NCBI RefSeq assembly: GCF_036669915.1 | Contig: NC_089320.1 | Coordinates: 19,791,982 to 19,855,981 of the forward strand | Length of the DNA stretch: 64,000 nucleotides | Direction of reading: 5' to 3' | Origin: Pocillopora verrucosa | Lineage: Eukaryota > Cnidaria > Anthozoa > Scleractinia > Pocilloporidae | Part shown: positions 12,797 to 27,200 of the stretch, piece by piece | Layout: the number at the start of each line of letters is the position of its first letter | Numbering within the stretch: the stretch's first letter is position 1 | Program-made: the position numbers and the translations under genes | The notes under the pieces: model-generated | Database searches by the model: none | What the model was told of the DNA's origin: nothing | Seen by the model: the letters and a program-made list of their open reading frames with translations, nothing else

Positions 12797-15700
12797 ATGC
12801 AGATTATCGTTTATTTGCTTTGTTTGGTTGCTCATTGCTTTATTTTTAACGGTGAGTACGTTGTTTTTCATCACAGCTATATTTCACGTTTTAATTCAGT
12901 TACGGTATACATTACTTACTTATTGCCGGTCGAGAGTTCTGCTTTGATCTGTTGAGGCAGTTTGAATCTTGATTTGCTGTATGCTTCATTTGAGTTAAAA
13001 TTGGAAATGAAATATTACTATTTAAGAGTTTTATACTGTGTGTAAAGTAATCATGAGGTACTTCTGGAAATTTGATGGACTTCTGGCGGTGGTTCAACAT
13101 CATCCTCATCACAAAACGATAATCTGAGTGAGAATATGAAAAGATTTTTCGTGTCAGTACGACAGAGAGATGCTATGTCGGGTCTCACTTGATATGTTCT
13201 TGTGCCACCTGTAATTTTCAAGGCTAGGAGCTCACTCTCTGAAGTTCTATCACTTCTTTTAAGTCGTTAATGGATTAATAAAGATTAATTAGTGCATTGT
13301 TCTATGAATTCTTTGTGAGATCAAGGAAACTAAATGCGGATTTTGAGCCGGACACGCTAAGCAGTGATAAAAGCGTGTAGACTAAGATCCAAAATCTACT
13401 AACTGTATCCAAACAATGAACCAAATAACGCTTTTAATTAACCGCTCTCATTATCGTCAACGAGTTTAAGGGTGAAACGGCAAGGAACCACCCTTACTCA
13501 TGAACTCAAAAAATAAGTAAGTAGCGGCAGTTCTAAGTTAGTTAACTAGTCTAGCAGCGTTGAGACAGAGTATTACAGAAGTTCCACGTTGGCTGCAAAG
13601 TACTGGTTTCATTTTAGGCCAGCCTACATATTTCCTGGTAATGATAAAAATTAGTTTAAACTGGTCAGTTTCATTTTCAGTGACTCGCTCCTCACTTGTC
13701 ATTGAAGTTTTCAATCAAAGGTTCCTTTGAGGCAGCCCAACGAATTCGTTACATTCCTCGAGTCACTTGTTACTTATAGGCCAATTATGTGAAATTGTTG
13801 GGATAATTTTGGACAAGATCTACGTGGGAAAACTTCTCACTTCCTCACCTAAGACTAAAACTCTGAAGAAGTTCATTTTGGATTCTGGTTAGGAAACTGT
13901 CTTTTACGACCGCTTATTTCTGAATTAGTTTCCAAGGCACAATTAAGTTTTGAATTCATGTTATCTGATATTAACCAAGTTCTCGGAATAAGTTGAGGCT
14001 TTTCACGATAATTTACGGTTAACTGCAGTTGGTTTTCCTCCTGGGATGTATTCCCAAACAAACTCGTTATTCCTTTCTCAAACGCCTGGATTTCATGAAA
14101 AAGTGGATCGAGTTGTTTATCAAATTTGTGCGAAAGTACATGCGTTTTCAAAAAGTTGTTAAAAACTTTTTTGTTTTTCTAAAAGTCATTCATTGTTTTT
14201 TAATGCTTGAGTATATCTGGTTTCTCTTCTGAAGGTTAATTCATTCGTTTTGGTTCATGTACGAATTAATTGTAACTTGAAAAGAATGTTCTTTATATAA
14301 CTAGTTTCCCGTTCAGAACCACAAAGCGTGCAATCCAAGTTTTTTGTTTCATACAGTTTAAAGTATAATGAATAGCAATATTTGGGTGGCTGTTATATAT
14401 GTTATTTCCGAGAACCACCTCTTCTAAGGATTAGACAACAGGGTCTTGGATCACGGTAATGACTCCTCAAAGAGTTGAAAATCACTAGTTAGTACCATGA
14501 ATAGATGAAAGTTAATCGTATCTTAGTTAGCATGTTTGAAGGCTTCGTGTCATTAATAAGGTTAAGTAAGAACTGTCCTTTTGAAAAACCATCACTTAGA
14601 TTAAGTCAGTCTTGATTTACTGATTGAGTAAAGATACATCGGGCACGCAGATCCAATATCAGTGTTGCGTTGGAAATCTAGGAATTGTTATTTCATCATC
14701 CTTCGCCGAAAAAGTCTAACGATAAGGAGACCTTAATCACATTTAGGACAATCAGCCCAGAGACAATGGAGATAAGATATCCATCTGGAATGGGGATACG
14801 CCCATTGTGATGAAAGTTTGAAGGCATGCTTTTGGGAAAATGGACTTCTCCCTCATCACAACTTTATCCCATTATGTATTCCTATAAAACTTGAACTCAA
14901 AAGCGCTCTTACTTCTCTTCATTCTGCAACTGTTTATATCTCCTAAAACGAGTTCAAAGGTTAGTCAGCAAGGAATTTCTGATTAATTACCTCAGCGGAA
15001 AGCCAAGGGCCTGAAATTCTACCAAGTTAGTCGAATGGCATATTCCCCAAGTGTCTCTCTCTGCGGGCAACAAACAACAGCCATTTCACAAGCATCCACA
15101 TTTGATACGTATAGAGCTGTGCCAAAGAGAGTTTAAAAAGATTAAGATATCGAACGAAGGAATATAATTAATCTGTCACTTCAAGTTAAATAGCTACTGG
15201 AAATATAAATCCAATTGTCGGCTAGTGGATCTTTCTACGGCTAGTGGATCTTTTTACGACACAAGCGCTTCAGTTGATTTGCAACATTTTGCAATGTTTC
15301 CAGTTTGACAGACGGTAAAAGAGTTCCCTTTGAGAGCATTAGAAAAGGACCTTTTTTTTTTTTATCCCAATCTGCCGTTTCGTCGGTTATAGATTCTTAT
15401 CCCTATTGAGTAAAGTTGTTTACAAATTGACAGAGAAAATTATATTGGATTGATAACAGATCGACTATGTTTTACTGCACGTTTCGGATCATGACCTTGA
15501 ACTTTTCGAGTCGAGCATCTTTTTTCAATCATGGAATTGACGGATAGACAACGAAAATTAGACCATATTATAACATACAAATTTTTCTACGTCTTGAGGG
15601 GTCGAACTTTTAGAAACTGTATACACGATCTCCTGCCAAAACCATGGAAGCTTGCATGTGTCTCGGAATCTTCATAGTAGCTTTTCAAGGAATTAGTCAG

Positions 15701-18700
15701 TTTGCAAACATTTAGTTTTAAATTGTTACACGAGCTATTTCTTCTTTTCTAAGGTCCTTGAATATCTGCTTTCATCACATTTTGTGTAATTTTTGTGGCT
15801 ACTGCCTCCTACGGAGGCGAAGCCATAACGCTGTCGTGTTGGGTGAATGAGTGTAACAATAGAATACGAACGACCTCTTCGTTCACAACGAAGTGTGCCG
15901 AGCTTTACCCGATGTTCCTCGCTCTTGGTTTTTGTTTGTTTCGGAACATCTTCTGTCGTTCAACTCTTAGAGACGATTTCTTCAAATCGCTTCGAATTTT
16001 ACACGGAATATTAGCAGATGATCACACAGTTTTTCGGTGCTACTAATTTTTTGTCTCGAACTACAGAAGACTATAAACATCTCACAATCATTTTAGAATG
16101 GTGCGTGAAAAAAGAAAGCTTTACCTTGCAGTAATGTTTTGAAAGAAGTGATCGGCACATCATGAAAATTCAGAGGAATTTTTTTTTCTTCAAAGAGAGA
16201 GCATTTTACTGTTTGAATCAGCGAATTATTCTCAGTAGATCCGAAGATATAATTTTTTTTCAGTTCTAACCAGTTCTGACACTACAATAGATGATAAACA
16301 TCTCAAAATAATTTCACAGTGGCGTCTCCGGCACGTAATTGAAAAAGAGACCTTTTCCTTGCAGAAAATGTAAATAGGTTTGATCTGTACATCGTGGAAA
16401 CTTTGAAGAAGAATTTTATTCATTTGAAAATAGATCATCTTACCATTTCAATCAGCAACAACTGTTCAGAAGAGCCGCTAACTTTGCGAAGCGAACAAGG
16501 TCCGAAATATGATACGTTAAGTTCAACAGGGTGACGCCATTCGATGGAATGATAGAATGGTGGAGAGGTGGAGAGGTGGAGAAGCGGAATGGTGGAATGG
16601 TGGAATGGTGGAATGGCGGAATGGCGGAATGGCGGAATGGCGGAATGGCGGAATGGCGGAATGGCGGAATGGCGGAATGGCGGAATGGCGGAATGGCGGA
16701 ATGGCGGAATGGTGGAATGGCGGAATGGCGGAATATTCTACAACGCGGAGTGCCTCGTTGTATGAAACAAAGTCTCACAAAAATGGAATTGCAATGAAAA
16801 GGGAAATGATTTATAATTTACAGGCAAATCAAAATTAAAGGAAGGCTGGTTTAATCATTATTGGAGCCAGGGATAGACCGATAGAGGAAAAGTAAGGTTC
16901 TTGAGCTAGCCCTCATAAGTTATCAATACTATTACTTTTGCTATCATAATCATTATTATTATTTCTGTTATTATTAATATGATAATTTTTTGCCATCTAA
17001 TCAGTGGTTGAGCGTAAATTATTTACCATAGTTTTCAATCATCTTGCTCTTATGGAACAGGGCTCTCAGTATGTGGGATGCGGCAGGTTTTCTGTTTTAC
17101 ATGCGAGACAAATCTTCTGCAACACTTCCTTCTGGCATTATCATACAACCCCTGGTTCTTTTCAATGCTATAAAAAAAATTGTGCTATATCAGTAGCCAC
17201 ATGTAGTCTTAACTGCCTGTTCTCTCTTTTGACTTTCAGTGGAAGCAGTGCAAGTAAACAGGAACACCTGCTATCGCAAACAGAATTTCGAGCTGGTCGC
17301 ATACCGACGTAAATAACCTACAGAGGACCTGATATGTACTATATTGTTAAATGAACCCAGTCGCGTTGTTAGTAGACTATTGATGTCCACTTGCCTCAAT
17401 TAACGGTTGTGAACAAACTCTATTTCAAATTACAGATTCTGTGCAAACCAATTTATTTCAGTAGAGGATGAAAATTAACTTATCAGCGTACTCATTAGTA
17501 CAATCAATCACAACAAATGAGTTAACGGTTTACATGTTCTAGTTTGAAAGACATAAATGCGTGGACTTGTTAACACTATCGTCATAAATTTTCATTTCTT
17601 AATGCCATTTAGGTTGTTTACTGACATCATAATTACCAATAGTGACTATTATCGACTTGACAAGAGAACATGATGTTTAACTTAACTAGAGGACCGCCTC
17701 GTTCATCAGAAATAATTATAACGATCTTTCAAGAAGGTGCCTCACTAGTTTAATGAACGTCATAAGAAAGGTGGAGGACTTTCCTCGGTTTCTCCTGGTC
17801 AAACTTCTTAGCTACGCTCTAGAAACATAAACTGTTTAACCTACCCCCTCGAACAGTTTCAATTTGCTACCTTTTTATGTTTGTTTGTAAGATTTGTTTA
17901 GTTGTTTGCTTGCTGTAGCACCGAAACATCCCATGGGATAGTGAGTCAATTCCTGTATTATTATCGATATCAGCATATCATTAGTATGGATAGCGTAACG
18001 ATTCCTGAGTTATACTTGTTTTATCTTCTCTTTAGGGGGGTCGCAAGAGGGGGCCTTGGAACAAGTTATGGTGGACGTTGGAGAATGTGCAAAGGATAAC
18101 ACCACGGTAAAGAGACTTACTTTTGATATTGCGAGCTTAGAAAAGTCTCACGGGATAATCACCACTCATTTTTTTTACTTAAAGAAAAATTTGGGGAAGA
18201 GTCCTCTGTTATTTCGTTTACTTAGAACATCTCAAGTCAGGTCTCCATTTATTGATAAAGCTTGTCTTGTAGCATATTATTTTAAAGACACGGTTAGTTG
18301 TTTGCGAGGTCTGGCAACCAGGACCCAATTGTTTGAAAAGAAGATTACTTGATTCTTAATAAAGAAACCACAACTTTTAGTTTGCAAGACATGTTTCGAC
18401 ATTCTTATGTCATCTTCAGTTGTAAATGCGATTTTAACGGTTGTACATTTGAATTTATATGAGATTACGTTACAAATTACGTCATATTGTTTACGTTACA
18501 ATTTGAATATTAAATACGAAAAAACGTGACATAGCACGCGCCAGATGGGGAAAGAAGGAGAAAAGAAAAATAATGATCATAATAAGAAAAATTATTAATA
18601 ATAATAATAATAATAATAATAACGAATTTTTTTTTTATACAGGATTGAAAAACCCATCAGTGTGTAACACTGTTGTCCTTGGGGTCCTGTCAAAAATAAT

Positions 18701-21700
18701 AAATAAATAAATAAAATAAAATTTAACAAGATATAATCATTGATCTTAAGGTCTAGAAAAGCATACAATAAAATGAAAAAAAAAAAAAATTAAAAATTAA
18801 ATAAAAATGCTCTGAAAAGGATACCTATAACCACGTTTAGATAGAATTTAACTAAAATAATCTCGCAATTTGTTCTTAAATTTCAGTCTCGAATCTAACG
18901 ACCTTAGTTCAGCAGGCAGGTTGTTGAAAGTCTTTGCTCCTTGGTAATAGAAGCTCTTTTTACCAAATTCTAAACGAACTTTGGGTAATTTCACTGATAT
19001 ACCGTTATTCCTAGTGGCCTTAGAATGAACCAGCCTTTCGAAGTAGTTCTTAAAGGGTGTGCAAACATTATTCAGGAGACAGTCGAAAACAAACAGACAG
19101 CTTTTACGCTTGATCAAATTGTTCACGGATGGGGGATTAAAAGAACTATTGCCGATAACTTTAAAGCCTCGTCGTTCGATGTTCTTTATCATTTCCTTTC
19201 GGTAATCCGGAAAGCTAAGACCAAGTGTTCCGCAATAGGTAAAGATAGGTGCGATCATAGTGTTATAGATCGATTCTGCACACTTTTGGTCGATCAAAGG
19301 ACGAATTGATCGCAAGAGATTGATTCTGGTTGCAGCTTTTTTATAGATTCGGTCAAAATGTGATGCGAGGTTTAGTGATGAGTCAAGGTGAACACCTAAG
19401 TACTTATAGGTAGAGGTATTATTGATGAGTGACCCATTAGCAGAAAGTTTAAGTTCCTTGTCTTGAAGGTTGATTCTTTTAGCTGTTCCAAATAACATAG
19501 ACTCCGTCTTGTCCTTTTTTAGGTTAATGATCAGTTCGTTGTCTTTAAACCATTCGCACAGGTTATTCATATCCTCGCTAAGGCTTCTCTGTATAGTATC
19601 AATATCTTTAGAAGAGGTATAGATGACTGAATCGTCGGCATAAGTGATAATCTTCGAATGTTGAAGCGGTTTATGTACATCGTTGAAAAAAGATAATGAA
19701 TAAGATAGGACCCAGGATACTTCCCTGAGGAACACCTGTGAGAATGGGTTGAGGTTCTGATAGCACGCCTTTATATTGGACAACTTGTGATCTGCAGAAA
19801 AGGTAATCAGTGAACCATGCGAGTTCTGTTCCACGAACTCCGTAAGTTGAAAGCTTGCTCAGGAGGCCAGAGTGACTGATGGTGTCAAACGCCTTGGATA
19901 GATCGATGAAAACACAGCCTGTCAGGTTACCATTCTCACCTTCTCTTCTGATAACATCGGTAAGATGAGTAACGGCCAGTTCAGTAGAGCGCATGCGACG
20001 GAAGCCGTACTGAAAATGAGAAAGTAGACCATTCTGTTCAAAAATGAGCCATCAGCTGCTTAAATACCACTTTCTCCAGGATCTTTGACATTGAAGGAAG
20101 TATTGAAATAGGCCTATAATTGTCGATTTCGGCCATTGAACCAGATTTAAAAAGTGGTACAATTTTAGCCGCTTTCCAGTCAGTAGGTACAGACCCTGTT
20201 GCGAGAGACAGGTTAATTATATGCGTGAGAGGCTTGGCTATTATATCAGCAGAGTCCTTTAACATTCCAGAAGGAAAGTTGTCAAGGCCAGAGGACTTAT
20301 TTCTCTTAAGGCTCTTTAATGCATTAAAGACAACTTTTTCCGAGACTGATCTAAACTCAAAGTTCTCTAGCGGCTGCTGGGTGTCTATTATGATGACAGA
20401 ATCAAAAGGAAAGAGACAACTCTAGATGCTTCAATTGCTGATTAAGGATGGGTTTGTCCCACTTAATATGCAATGCCTCTTTGATCTTAATTTTGTATTT
20501 CGAAGCGGCAGAATCTAAAATGGTGAAACATTCTGTACCACAAGAGTCGAGACAGGCCTTTGATGATTGTAGGTGCTTGTAAATGTGTGAAGTTTTGTCA
20601 GACAAGAGGTGCTCACGAACCCGTGTACAGATGTGGCGAGTGGTCTCACCAATATAACTGGCATTACAGCCAGCACACGAAAATTTATAAACGACACGCG
20701 AACGTAGACCTGGTGGTACTGAATCTTTCACACTGAACAAGTTTCTGAGCTTAAACGTATTGAAGACTAACTTAATATCTAAATCAGGTCTACAATAACG
20801 TTTCAGTAGATGCCTTAACTTGGTTTGAGCGATGTCAGAAAACCGCCCAACATAAGGAAGTTTAAAATAATGCGAAGAAGGGTTTCCGGAGTTTAATGTG
20901 GCGTTATGCGTGGGAGAAGGATTATAGCTCTTGGCCAGATGTCTTGAGATAATCCTGTCTATGACGCTGGAAGGGAAACAATTTTTCCGTAGCAAGAAAA
21001 TAAGTTTTTGTACATCCTTGTGGAAACCAACCCAGGAATTATTGATCTTATATACTCTGTCAACCAAGTTCTTATTAAACCTAATTTGTACATCATAGGA
21101 GTGAAGCTAAAATAATTCGTCAGAAGACCAGTAAACGTCTTCTTGCGGTAGACGCTAGTAATTATGGATGGATTACTGTTGTCAATCAGTATGTCTAAGA
21201 ACGATAATTTCTCATTAATTTCCTTTTCCATTGTGAAGCGAATACTAGGGTGTCTGGTGTTTAAATAATCAAAGAACAATACCGCGTCCTTCTCATTATT
21301 GAACAAACAGAAGGTGTCATCGACATAGCGTCTGTAGAAAACAACTTCAGATAATGAATAGTTGTCTAACCAGGTTTTTTCATGATGTCCCATAAAGAGA
21401 TTTGCAAGTACTGGAGCAAGTGGGGACCCCATGGCAACTCCATCTATCTGATCGTAAAACACTCCCGCAAACAGAAAACCGGTTTCAGCTGTCGCAAAGG
21501 CAAAAAGCCTTCTTAGGTCAGCGGCGTTTATCTTAAGACCAGGGTTACCTTGATAAATATACCTAATTGCAATATCTATGCACTCATCGAGAGGTATACT
21601 AGTGAATAAGCTCTCGTTACATCAAATTGTAACGTAAACAATATGACGTAATTTGTAACGTAATCTCATATAAATTCAAATGTACAACCGTTAAAATCGC

Positions 21701-24166
21701 ATTTACAACTGAAGATGACATAAGAATGTCGAAACATGTCTTGCAAACTAAAAGTTGTGGTTTCTTTATTAAGAATTATTGCCACTCTGCTGTCTTTACG
21801 TCCTTTTGGTAAGATTACTTGAAAAATTCAACTTGTTCTTGATATATTAAAGTTCATATATTAAACTTGTTCTTGATATCTCTTGAAAAAAAGCGTATAT
21901 TAGGGCTTACGTTCTTACGGTTTTACTCCAGCGTAAGATGCAGCTAAAGGAAAAACATGAACAATTAAATTAACTAAGAACTGGGAAATTGAGATATTAT
22001 TTAACTTTGTCTGTGGGACAAAGTCTAATATTAAGCTGAAGGATTTTAGACTGTGCTGGAAAAAATGAAATTAAATCATAAACCGATTATACTTACGGAC
22101 ACACTCGAGGCTGTTAATCTTCCAAAGAGGTTTGCTTGTGCCAACGAACAACGCAAAGGGCATTTTGGAAAATTTGAGTAGGGAATGCGCATGGCTGGGT
22201 GAAAGATAAGCCCCCCAACCCCCCGCGTTTCAAAACGTTCCACTACCTTTGCATAAAACTCTACATTATCATTAATCACTCGGAGAAATCGCATTTGAAG
22301 TAGTCTTTGACTTACCCTCGGCGATTAATGAGGAAAGGTAATTTTTTCCTTAAAGAAATATGCTGCAAGGTGTAAAATCTCTAGTATATCGATGAAAAAC
22401 TACTGGGCGGCTCACGTCTTATTTTCCCGCTCAAATTTTTGTAGTCACGTGAAAAATGTGAGCCAATCAATCGGAGCTGAAATCAGATTTTTTTCGTGGA
22501 ATTGAGTTACTCTGAAACTCTATTTCCGAAAATTCTAGAAAACGCGGCTTTGAACTCGATGCGTCGACCATGGAAACCTTCGTTTAAAGCTATTTTCCGA
22601 AGCTGAGCCAGGAGTAAGAAAAATATCCACCAAGTAATCGAACGAGACGTCAATGAATCTACAGAATGAAATTTGATTATTTTTAAATGAGTCCTAAGCT
22701 TCGTATGAAAGCCTTAGATATTTCTTTACCTCTTTATCAATATCAAGCTGTCTCATAGTTCGGGTCGCTAGAAGGCTCCCATTGAGCTTTTTGGAAAATT
22801 CTGGAGGTTTGTAATTAAGTGCGGAATAGATCGGATTCTCTTTGAGGAACCCTGAAGTATAATTCAGTGATAAAGTAGTCAGTAAGATTCGAAGGAGTGG
22901 TCAGTGCATAGTAAAACAATACGATTATTAACCTATTTGCTCTCTATGCGCCGAACTGGATGCAGACTTTATCCCCCTACAACTATCACGCAACAGGATT
23001 CTTGATGGTCATGATAAAAAAGAATTGTAAATTTTTGTTAGTAATAGTTACCGAGTGTTCATTACTCTTCTTTTCATTCCTGATTTAATCTCTTAGAACA
23101 ATACATGCCTCCCTTATGAACTGACCGAGCATCGCAATTACGCCATGGCACCGGTCATTATTGAGAAGGAGATCATAGAGAGCTGTCAGTCGGCAAGTAA
23201 CGGATGTCAGCGGCTCCCACGCCTGGTTAAGTATTACAACGGAACTAAGTTTGAGGTCACGATTGACGTTGGAATTTGTAGTGGACAATGCCATGGAAAC
23301 ACTAAATGCCAGTCATTTGACAAGAAAACAAAAAGCATTTCTTCAGCAAACGGTAAGATTCGTAAAATACCTTACCCGCATAAGATTTTTTTGAAAAATT
23401 TTTTTTCTGAGTAATTATAAAGCAGTAGTGAAAGATGCGTTTCTGAAGATCGCTCTTAAAACGTCTATGTTTTCTGTACTCTAGGAGATAGATGCCTCGT
23501 AATTATTGTGGACTGTGCATGTGTGGAGCCTTCATGCTACCGAGTGTCACGTTACGAGGGATTTCCAGAACAGTACACTGACTCCCATGGAAACAAGGCA
23601 ATGCGAACCAAGGTAAACATTCCCCTGATTTTCATTTATAAAATTTTCCTGACAACTTTTAATCAAGGACTAACAAAGAAAAACAAAGCTGTTGCCTTTT
23701 TACCACACTGAAAGAGGAGCAGTGCGCTGTTGATGTCGTGGAATTTGGTGAAGTGATTAAATAATATCTTGATATTATAGATCATAGACGTTGGAAAATG
23801 CATTGGTAACTCTCGATGCCTCAAGAAACTTCCCACAGGCAACCAAAGGTGTTTACCAACCAGCCATTATTACTGTTTATTATCCAAAATTAAATTTCTA
23901 TGGATTATCCAAAATTAAATTTATTATCCAGCGTCACTAAAAATAGTACAAATAACACGCGAAACGAGTACAAATAACCCGCGATATTTGCACGGATGAT
24001 TATTTTGTCGATTGTTAAAAAATGTTTCTCAAGTGGACCGTCTCCTCACGGCCATGTAACATGCTATCTATAATATGAACACCAATGAAATACCAAATCA
24101 TTTCACTTCAATATCGAAAGGCGCGATTTTTATGCGTGACCATACCATATCGAATGTGCAAATAAT

Positions 24167-24201
<35 letters not shown>

Positions 24202-27200
24202 CAATAAAATAAAACTTTATTCAAACACGATAAATATTTAAAGCCAGAGGCTTGTGTAGTCGTGTTACAGAGGTATTGTACTATTAATCCACTTAACGAC
24301 GTTTTTTACCAATGTTAAGAGAGTTTATGGGGCCATGGAAAGATCCTCTGTGAAAGAGCATTGCTTCGCATTTAGTTGGATGAGGAATTAAGGAATTGGC
24401 AATGCACCATGCATACAGTTCAGACAAGGCAAGGTTAAGACTTGCTGTAACTTCATCAATAGATTTACCGATGATGTAAACGGTTGTGTTGTCTGCATAG
24501 ATGTAGATTGTACCTCTCTTAATTGATGAAGGCATGTCACTGGTACATAGGGCAAAAAGGAGTGGCCCCAGAACCGACCCCTGTGGTACTCCGTACCTGA
24601 CGACTTCAGTATCCGAAGTCTTCCCGTTAACAATAGTGAACTGCTTACTCTCTGTGAGGTAATCAGTTACCCATGACAAGATGTTTCCAGTCATTCCAAA
24701 CTGATACTGTAGCTTGTGTAATAGGAGTGGATGTGAAACACAATCGAACGCTTTTCTGGAATTTACGAAAGCTGCTCTTACGACCAAGTTTTCATCAATT
24801 GCTTTTCGCCATATTTCTACGAGATGAATTAAAAGTAGCTCTGTTGAATGCCCTGCGTGGTATGCCCACTGTCTGTCTGTAATCAAATTTTCACTGATAA
24901 CATGGCTCTTTACCGTGCCAGTCACACAGGATTCCAATATCTTACTATGCGTACAGAGATAAGAAATAGGCCTGTAGTTACTTATGTCCGACTCATCATC
25001 ATGATTAAATACTGGAGTTAAGCGTGCTGTCTTTCACGTGCTAAAATACGTCGTTTCCATAGAATACTTGAATAAGTAGTAGAGGGGCTGAATTAATGCT
25101 GGCTGGGCAAGCTTTGTTAGTCGTGATGGGATGTTGTCAATACCAGGTGATTTATTACTTTTCAACTTGTCTAATTTTGTGTCTACCTCTTTAAATTAAA
25201 GAGATATATCTGCAATGTTCTTTGTCATTATGGGACTTATTGTACCTGTTATTGGACTTGTTGTTCCATGAATATCATTTGCCAGTTGCTCTCCTATGTT
25301 GGCAAAGAACGTGTTCATGACATTAGCCTTTTCCTGGTCATTAACTATTACGCTTTTGTCAGATCGCTTTAAAGGGCCTTTTATTGATTTCTGGACATTG
25401 TCCGGCCTAGTGGCAGAATTAAGAATATTTCAGTAATTTCGGCTATTTTTAGCATCTTTGATCTTGTTTTGAAAACACTTTTGCTTAGCTCTTCTGATGT
25501 CAGAAGTAATACCGTTCCTGATAAGATGTTATCTTCACGTGTGAAGACATGTTTTCGCGCGAAAGATCTATTGGTATTTCAGTGGTGTTTATATAATAAA
25601 TATCGATTATTTAATCAATCAATCAATCAATCGGTCACTCAGTGAAGTGATACCATCACAACGGTCAAACGTCTTCCCATGTAAGATGGTGGCGAACATC
25701 CAGGCTTTCAAAGCAAAGTTGTCTCACAGTAGTTTTAAACAACCAAACAAAAAAGTGAATCACAGCTTATTAAAACTGTAGTACTTTTTACAACTCGTTT
25801 ATTGATCATACTGAGCTTTGTGTTAGAAAGGTCTCAAGTTTTTAAATTCCCGAAATTTGTTTCCTTTACAGATTTCTTTGAATGTACCTCTTTTGTTTTA
25901 CATGTTTTGCGTGCTAGAGGTTGTTTATGATGTTTTCCCTTGAAATTTTTGTGAAGGAAATAGAAAATTGAAGTCTTTGCGCATGCCCGCCGTTTGACCT
26001 CTGTGATAATAATCCCATGATGCCTTTTTGGTTGTTGGTGTAGGCTGTTAAATAGTGTATTTTTTTTCTATATAGAAACAAACCAGAGGACGCTAATGGG
26101 ACAACAAGGCAGATCTTTTCTATTTAAAAACATTTCGCAACATGTTGTAACGTGAAAGTCAATGCAGAACTAGTTAAATTCCGGTTTGTTGTGCCCATTT
26201 ATCTGCCTTGATGCTCGAGACAGAATTTTCTTAGCCATATCAGTCTGCTCGATTTAGCTCATGGTTAAGATGAATGACAGTATTTAAAAGGGCGATAGTC
26301 AATGTGAATTTCATTGACTTTTCAACAGTATATAACCTTTTCGATGTTTAACTTTTCTGCAAACTGTGCCGCGCTATTTTATTTTAACGCGCGAGTCGTG
26401 CGCCAATCATCTCATACACAAAACGCAACAACAGAAGTTAAGCTTCTCTTGTGGTTAATATTTCAAAAATCTCTTGAAGAAAATTTGATCAAACCATACT
26501 GATTGCGGCCTAAGATGGTAAAATCGCCAATCTGCAAAAACTCTAGAAAAATTTTTTTATGCTATACGGCTTATAGATATGAACAGCCCAGAAGGGCGTT
26601 AGTTTGTGAGCAGTTTTTAACTGAAAACGAGCATAGCCGTGACCATTATGGCCAGGATTGAAATCCGAATCCCGAGGTCAAGGTTTTAAGAACAGATATT
26701 GTATCCACGGAATTATTCAAGATATTCAGAAATGAATACTGAAATCTTTCAATATACCCATACTTGAATATGGCGCCCACCTTCCCCAATGTAATAGCGG
26801 AGCTCGCAGAGCGTAGCCCCATAATTATACAAAATAGTAGTAACCCATCAAGCCGAAAAAATTTGGATGTACGACCGTACGACCGTATAAGGTGCTACTT
26901 TTAACATGCGTCGTCAACTGTACCGCGGGCACGCCAACTCCACGGTTTGTTCAGTAGTCCAGTGGTCAATACACTGGGCTCCGAGTCGGACGACCCGGGT
27001 TCTAGTCCTGGCCGGGGCAAGGCGTTGTGCCCTTGAGATGTGCGGGAAAAAAATGCGAGCTCCGCTTTTAGGCTCGGTTGGCTAAATCTATATATACAGG
27101 TAAGTAGGAAAACTTGATGGGCGCCCCAGCCTCGAATACTGAAGCGCCCACACCGCCCCCTCCCCCCGAAGAAAAAAACACTGGAGTGCACATGAGTAGT

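Larger units (their letters stand above)
18353..21810 (-). mobile_element. Penelope-like retroelement (RT + GIY-YIG), interrupted by a LINE
   Basis: Flanked by a perfect 12-bp duplication, AAGATTACTTGA (18341-18352 and 21811-21822), so both ends are defined. The minus-strand frame runs from about 21610 to 20402. It has reverse-transcriptase motifs (SLFTSIPLDECI, GVAMGSPLAPVLANLFM, RYVDDTFCLF) followed by a GIY-YIG endonuclease (YKFSCAGCNASYIGETTR...TRVREHL), the arrangement of Penelope-like elements. The protein lacks everything before RT motif A, and a 2-base shift lies just after FDVT, so this copy is dead. A terminal repeat of about 145 bp occurs at both ends in inverted orientation. The element lies in intron 3 of the cystine-knot gene, opposite to its transcription. 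Confidence 0.92.

Noticed and set aside
15795..16046. 83-codon plus-strand frame
   Set aside because: No domain, and no splice phase that would join the cystine-knot gene.
16452..16838. Several overlapping open frames with repeats such as NGGMAEWR or HSAIPPFR
   Set aside because: They are translations of an 8-bp tandem repeat that has no stop in any frame; there is no flanking gene structure.
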